Positions 59,107 through 61,675 of a stretch of 61,675 nucleotides of DNA are shown in pieces; the stretch's first letter is position 1, and each line of letters starts with the position of its first letter. The stretch covers positions 1 through 61,675 of the forward strand of contig NZ_SOZE01000033.1 in assembly GCF_004519315.1 (NCBI RefSeq), written 5' to 3'. The notes below the pieces were generated by a model that did not search any database, was not told the origin of the DNA, and saw only the letters and a list, made by a program, of their open reading frames with translations. A program made the translations under genes and the position numbers. The stretch is from Mucilaginibacter psychrotolerans. GTDB taxonomy: Bacteria; Bacteroidota; Bacteroidia; Sphingobacteriales; Sphingobacteriaceae.

Positions 59107-60312
59107 TCAGTCTTCCTCCGTATCACCAGCGCCATTGTAAGCGCCTTTGCGCACTACCGGCATGCCGGTAATTTTGAACAGGTCATCTAGGTGCAGCAAG
59201 CTTCCGTTTACTACGTTGCCCAACAGCACGATGGTGATGTCGTTCTTCATATCGCGCAAATATATGTGGCGGAAACCGTGCCACCAACCGGTATGGTAAA
59301 TTACCTTTTGCCCCGGTGCTTCAAATATACGCCAGCCATACCCATAACTAAAATGCCCGCGTATCATAGGATTGCGCGGCGTATAGGCAGAATCCTGCGT
59401 GGCGGGCTTTATCAGCTTACCGGCGCGCAGGGCCTGGTCAAAAATGTACAAATCCCCCACGGTGCTGTAGATGCCTTTATCGCCCACAGGGCCGTCGAGG
59501 TAGTTTTGTGCTACCGAATATCGCCAGCTGTTGCGATCGTGCCCTACCACATCAACGGGTATCTTATCATAAACAGCTTTAGAGTACACATGCGTATGTG
59601 TCATGCCGGCAGGCTTAAATACATTCTCCATCATATAATCGGCATAGGTTTTACCCGTAACCTTTTCTATAATGGCGCCCAGCACCATAAAGTTGGAGTT
59701 GTTGTAGTGGAATTTTTTATCGGGAGCGATATAGCGCGCCGGCTTGTATTTGGCTATCATGGCCATGGCATCGGCATTGGTAAGGCCCTTGCTTTGGTTA
59801 AGGTGTTCGCCGCGATAGATGCCATCTAAAAAGTAAACGTAGTTCATCATGCCCGAGCGGTGCGTAAGCAGTAGGCGGATGGTGATACCCTCATAAGGAA
59901 AATCGGGGAAGAACTCTTTTACGTTCTGGTCAAGCTTGATTTTTCCTTGTTCCCAAAGCTGCATAATGGCGGTGCCCGTCATGGTTTTGGTAACGGATGC
60001 CAGCTCGAACTGCGAGCCCAGTTTCAGGCTATCGCGAAGCAAGTGGTTGGCCCAGCCAAAAGTGTTCTCGTATATGATCTTGCCTTTTTTAGCCACCAGC
60101 ACATTGCCGTTAAAACCGCTTACCTTATGCAAGTGTTGCATAAAGGCGTCAATCTTTTTGTCGCCTGTTTTGGGGTCGTATTTTAATAAACCGGCAGGGT
60201 TAAAGGGAGCCGCAGCGCTGGTAGCATCCGCTTTTTTTTTGGCAGTATCTGAGGAGCATGCAGAGAACAAGAACAAGGTGGCTGCGCAAACAGCCCGGAA
60301 CACAAAATTCAT
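59107..60312 (-). CDS. Serine beta-lactamase-like lipoprotein
   Basis: The 401-residue product has a lipobox (LFLFSAC, Cys19) and a class C/penicillin-binding fold: Ser106-x-x-Lys109 (ASVTKTM), YNNSN in HYNNSNFM and HTG in YHTGWWHGF. It may be a D-Ala-D-Ala peptidase, esterase or beta-lactamase-like enzyme; the substrate is unknown. Its lipid anchor puts it in the periplasm or outer membrane. Confidence 0.9.
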   Translation of the reverse strand: MNFVFRAVCAATLFLFSACSSDTAKKKADATSAAAPFNPAGLLKYDPKTGDKKIDAFMQHLHKVSGFNGNVLVAKKGKIIYENTFGWANHLLRDSLKLGSQFELASVTKTMTGTAIMQLWEQGKIKLDQNVKEFFPDFPYEGITIRLLLTHRSGMMNYVYFLDGIYRGEHLNQSKGLTNADAMAMIAKYKPARYIAPDKKFHYNNSNFMVLGAIIEKVTGKTYADYMMENVFKPAGMTHTHVYSKAVYDKIPVDVVGHDRNSWRYSVAQNYLDGPVGDKGIYSTVGDLYIFDQALRAGKLIKPATQDSAYTPRNPMIRGHFSYGYGWRIFEAPGQKVIYHTGWWHGFRHIYLRDMKNDITIVLLGNVVNGSLLHLDDLFKITGMPVVRKGAYNGAGDTEED

Positions 60313-60625
60313 AAGTAAAAAATTCTTCTTTAAACGAAAGCGAAAATGAGAAATTATATAGAACGGTAAAGAGAAATTTAGAAATAATGTTTCAACACAA
60401 TTAAAAACAAGTTAAATTTAGGCATGCGGCTTTACCCATCTGATATTTAATATTTGAGCTGTTTTTTATTGAAATATATGAAATTCAAATTTTAATATAT
60501 ATTTTTAAAAATCTTAAACCATTAATAACTAATGAGCTAATTAATTTGAATAACGTCCTTATGTTCTATGAATATAAGTTTCTATCTCTTTAATATCTCT
60601 AGTTATTAACTATCACAAACAGATT
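60313..60625. other. AT-rich gap before the truncated ATPase gene
   Basis: 313 bases of very AT-rich sequence without a gene. It probably contains promoters for the divergent lipoprotein and ATPase genes, but no consensus box stands out. The composition changes to match the ATPase gene. Confidence 0.4.
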
Positions 60626-61474
60626 ATGACGGAAAAAAATGCAAGTAGTTTTAATTCTGATGGCCCCTTTGGTGCAGCGGATGCATCGAGAGTTGATTTT
60701 AATAAATTAAGGCAAAATTATATCCGACTATCTAATTCAGATTATAAAGAGGATTATTTAGAAGCAGACCCATCTGTGCGAATTATCGTTGGAAAAAGAG
60801 GGGCTGGCAAAACCCTTTACTTGAGATCCATTCAAGATTATTGCAGGCAAATGGCTGAAAACGGGGATTCAATTTATTTTACCGATATAGATAACGAACC
60901 ACCAGATTCAGAATTAATTACGAAAGTTAATTTATGGTATAAAAATGATGCAGATGCAGACGAAGGCTGGCGCAGGATTTGGAAAGTTGTGATTTTAAGA
61001 AGTTTATACGCTCATTTTTTCTATTCCCCATCATTGAGAAAGTACATAAATAGTAAAATTACAGAAAGATTTCATTCCAGATATGCAGCAATTTTACCTA
61101 AAACACAAGTCGCAATATCAATTTACAATCAATTATCAAATCTATTAAACCGACATCAGAGCTTAAGAGATTTGCATCATTTTTTACACTTAGAAGAATG
61201 GGCTGAATTTGAAGTAGAAATGGGGCAGATTTTAAAATATGCGCCCCCTGTATACTTTTTTATTGATCAAGTAGATGATGACTTTGAACATGCGCCTTAT
61301 GATTGGTTAAAATGTCAATATGGTCTATTTAGTGCCGTGTTTCGATTTATTAGAAACCAAGTTTATGGTGGAAGACTTCATATAATTGTTTCCATTAGAG
61401 AAATGGTCTATGCATATATCTTGCAAACTCAAAACGGAAATAAATATCTCACGGAATCGAAAATTAAATTATAG
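60626..61474 (+). pseudogene. P-loop ATPase, apparently truncated by an IS insertion
   Basis: The 282-residue product has an N-terminal Walker A motif IIVGKRGAGKTLYLR (about 53-67) and a later Walker B-like VYFFIDQVDDD, as in AAA/KAP-like ATPases. It ends abruptly at YLTESKIKL, where related proteins continue with a C-terminal domain. The stop codon TAG is formed at the junction with GGATTATG, the likely left end of an IS1595-type element. It was probably a full-length defence-like or DNA-transaction ATPase before insertion. Confidence 0.72.
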
Positions 61475-61675
61475 GATTATGTATTTAGTTCGCAAAGCGT
61501 TTTTTTGTTAATAAATTATTGATAATCAGTAAGTTATTTAGTATATTTAAGCTGAATAACTTACTATGTTTAGCGGAATTAGTATCAACGAATTTAGAGA
61601 TAAGTTTAAAACGGAGCAGGATTGCCTCCAATATATTTTGGATAAGAAGTTAGCTGGCGGATATTCTTGCCTGAG
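61474..61675 (+). mobile_element. IS1595-family insertion sequence, left part
   Basis: The element likely begins at GGATTATGTATTTAGTTCGC (61474-61493), after which a transposase gene with an IS1595-type N terminus starts at 61566. The right end and the target-site duplication lie outside the window. The end position is inferred from the loss of ATPase coding. Confidence 0.65.
61566..61675 (+). CDS. IS1595-family transposase, N-terminal part (cut by window)
   Basis: The first 36 residues (MFSGISINEFRDKFKTEQDC, then GGYSC) match the zinc-ribbon N terminus of IS1595 transposases, whose typical start is MFKGINxxEFxxxF and a CxxC ribbon beginning near residue 35. The gene continues past the window end. 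Confidence 0.78.
   Translation, partial: MFSGISINEFRDKFKTEQDCLQYILDKKLAGGYSCL

Overview
The window is a 61.7 kb piece of a Bacteroidota chromosome, most likely from the Sphingobacteriaceae (Mucilaginibacter/Pedobacter-like). The basis is gene content (DUF4369-TlpA fusions, RlmD, GH20, CotH, multi-PAS kinases, small GxxExxY and GIY-YIG genes) and promoters of the TTTG-N19-TAnnTTTG type rather than sigma-70 boxes. The genus is an inference; no rRNA or tRNA gene was found.

Layout. 0.2-3.6 kb: a minus-strand trio (outer-membrane barrel, acetyl-esterase lipoprotein, acyltransferase). 3.7-13.5 kb: a helical hypothetical protein, purD, two DUF4369-thioredoxin proteins flanking a TetR-GH20 hexosaminidase pair, an arginase-fold protein with altered metal ligands, and an extended SDR. 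13.8-20.8 kb: rlmD, an AT-rich membrane protein, a candidate small RNA, a GH18-NodB-GT2 fusion and a tiny Cys-rich membrane protein. 20.8-28.1 kb: a putative amide-bond-forming cluster (ATP-grasp-like protein, class I glutamine amidotransferase, GCS2-type carboxylate-amine ligase, second ATP-grasp, esterase, and a divergent esterase) whose gaps are filled with several unrelated repeat families and one GIY-YIG nuclease gene. 28.2-31.0 kb: small hypotheticals and a TetR-controlled membrane protein. 31.2-37.5 kb: typA, then a surface-polysaccharide set (flippase, two methyltransferases, glycosyltransferase) interrupted by a GxxExxY nuclease unit with terminal inverted repeats. 37.7-46.1 kb: hypotheticals, recO, a DgkA-type kinase, a five-PAS histidine kinase and a CotH lipoprotein. 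46.2-54.1 kb: an atypical SDR, trmB, an alkyltransferase-like protein, two VOC proteins, a CMD protein, an ExbD-like protein, tag and polA. 54.1-54.8 kb: a small decayed accessory patch. 55.0-57.7 kb: the glgA-glgC operon. 57.8-60.3 kb: a metallo-hydrolase, YbaB and a serine beta-lactamase-like lipoprotein. 60.6 kb to the end: a P-loop ATPase gene apparently truncated by an IS1595-type insertion sequence that runs off the window.

Most genes are ordinary core metabolism. The parts most worth a second look are the amidoligase cluster, the nuclease genes embedded in repeats (GxxExxY and GIY-YIG), the three-domain polysaccharide enzyme, several enzymes with substituted catalytic residues (arginase fold, SDR, alkyltransferase, GH18), and two candidate small RNAs.
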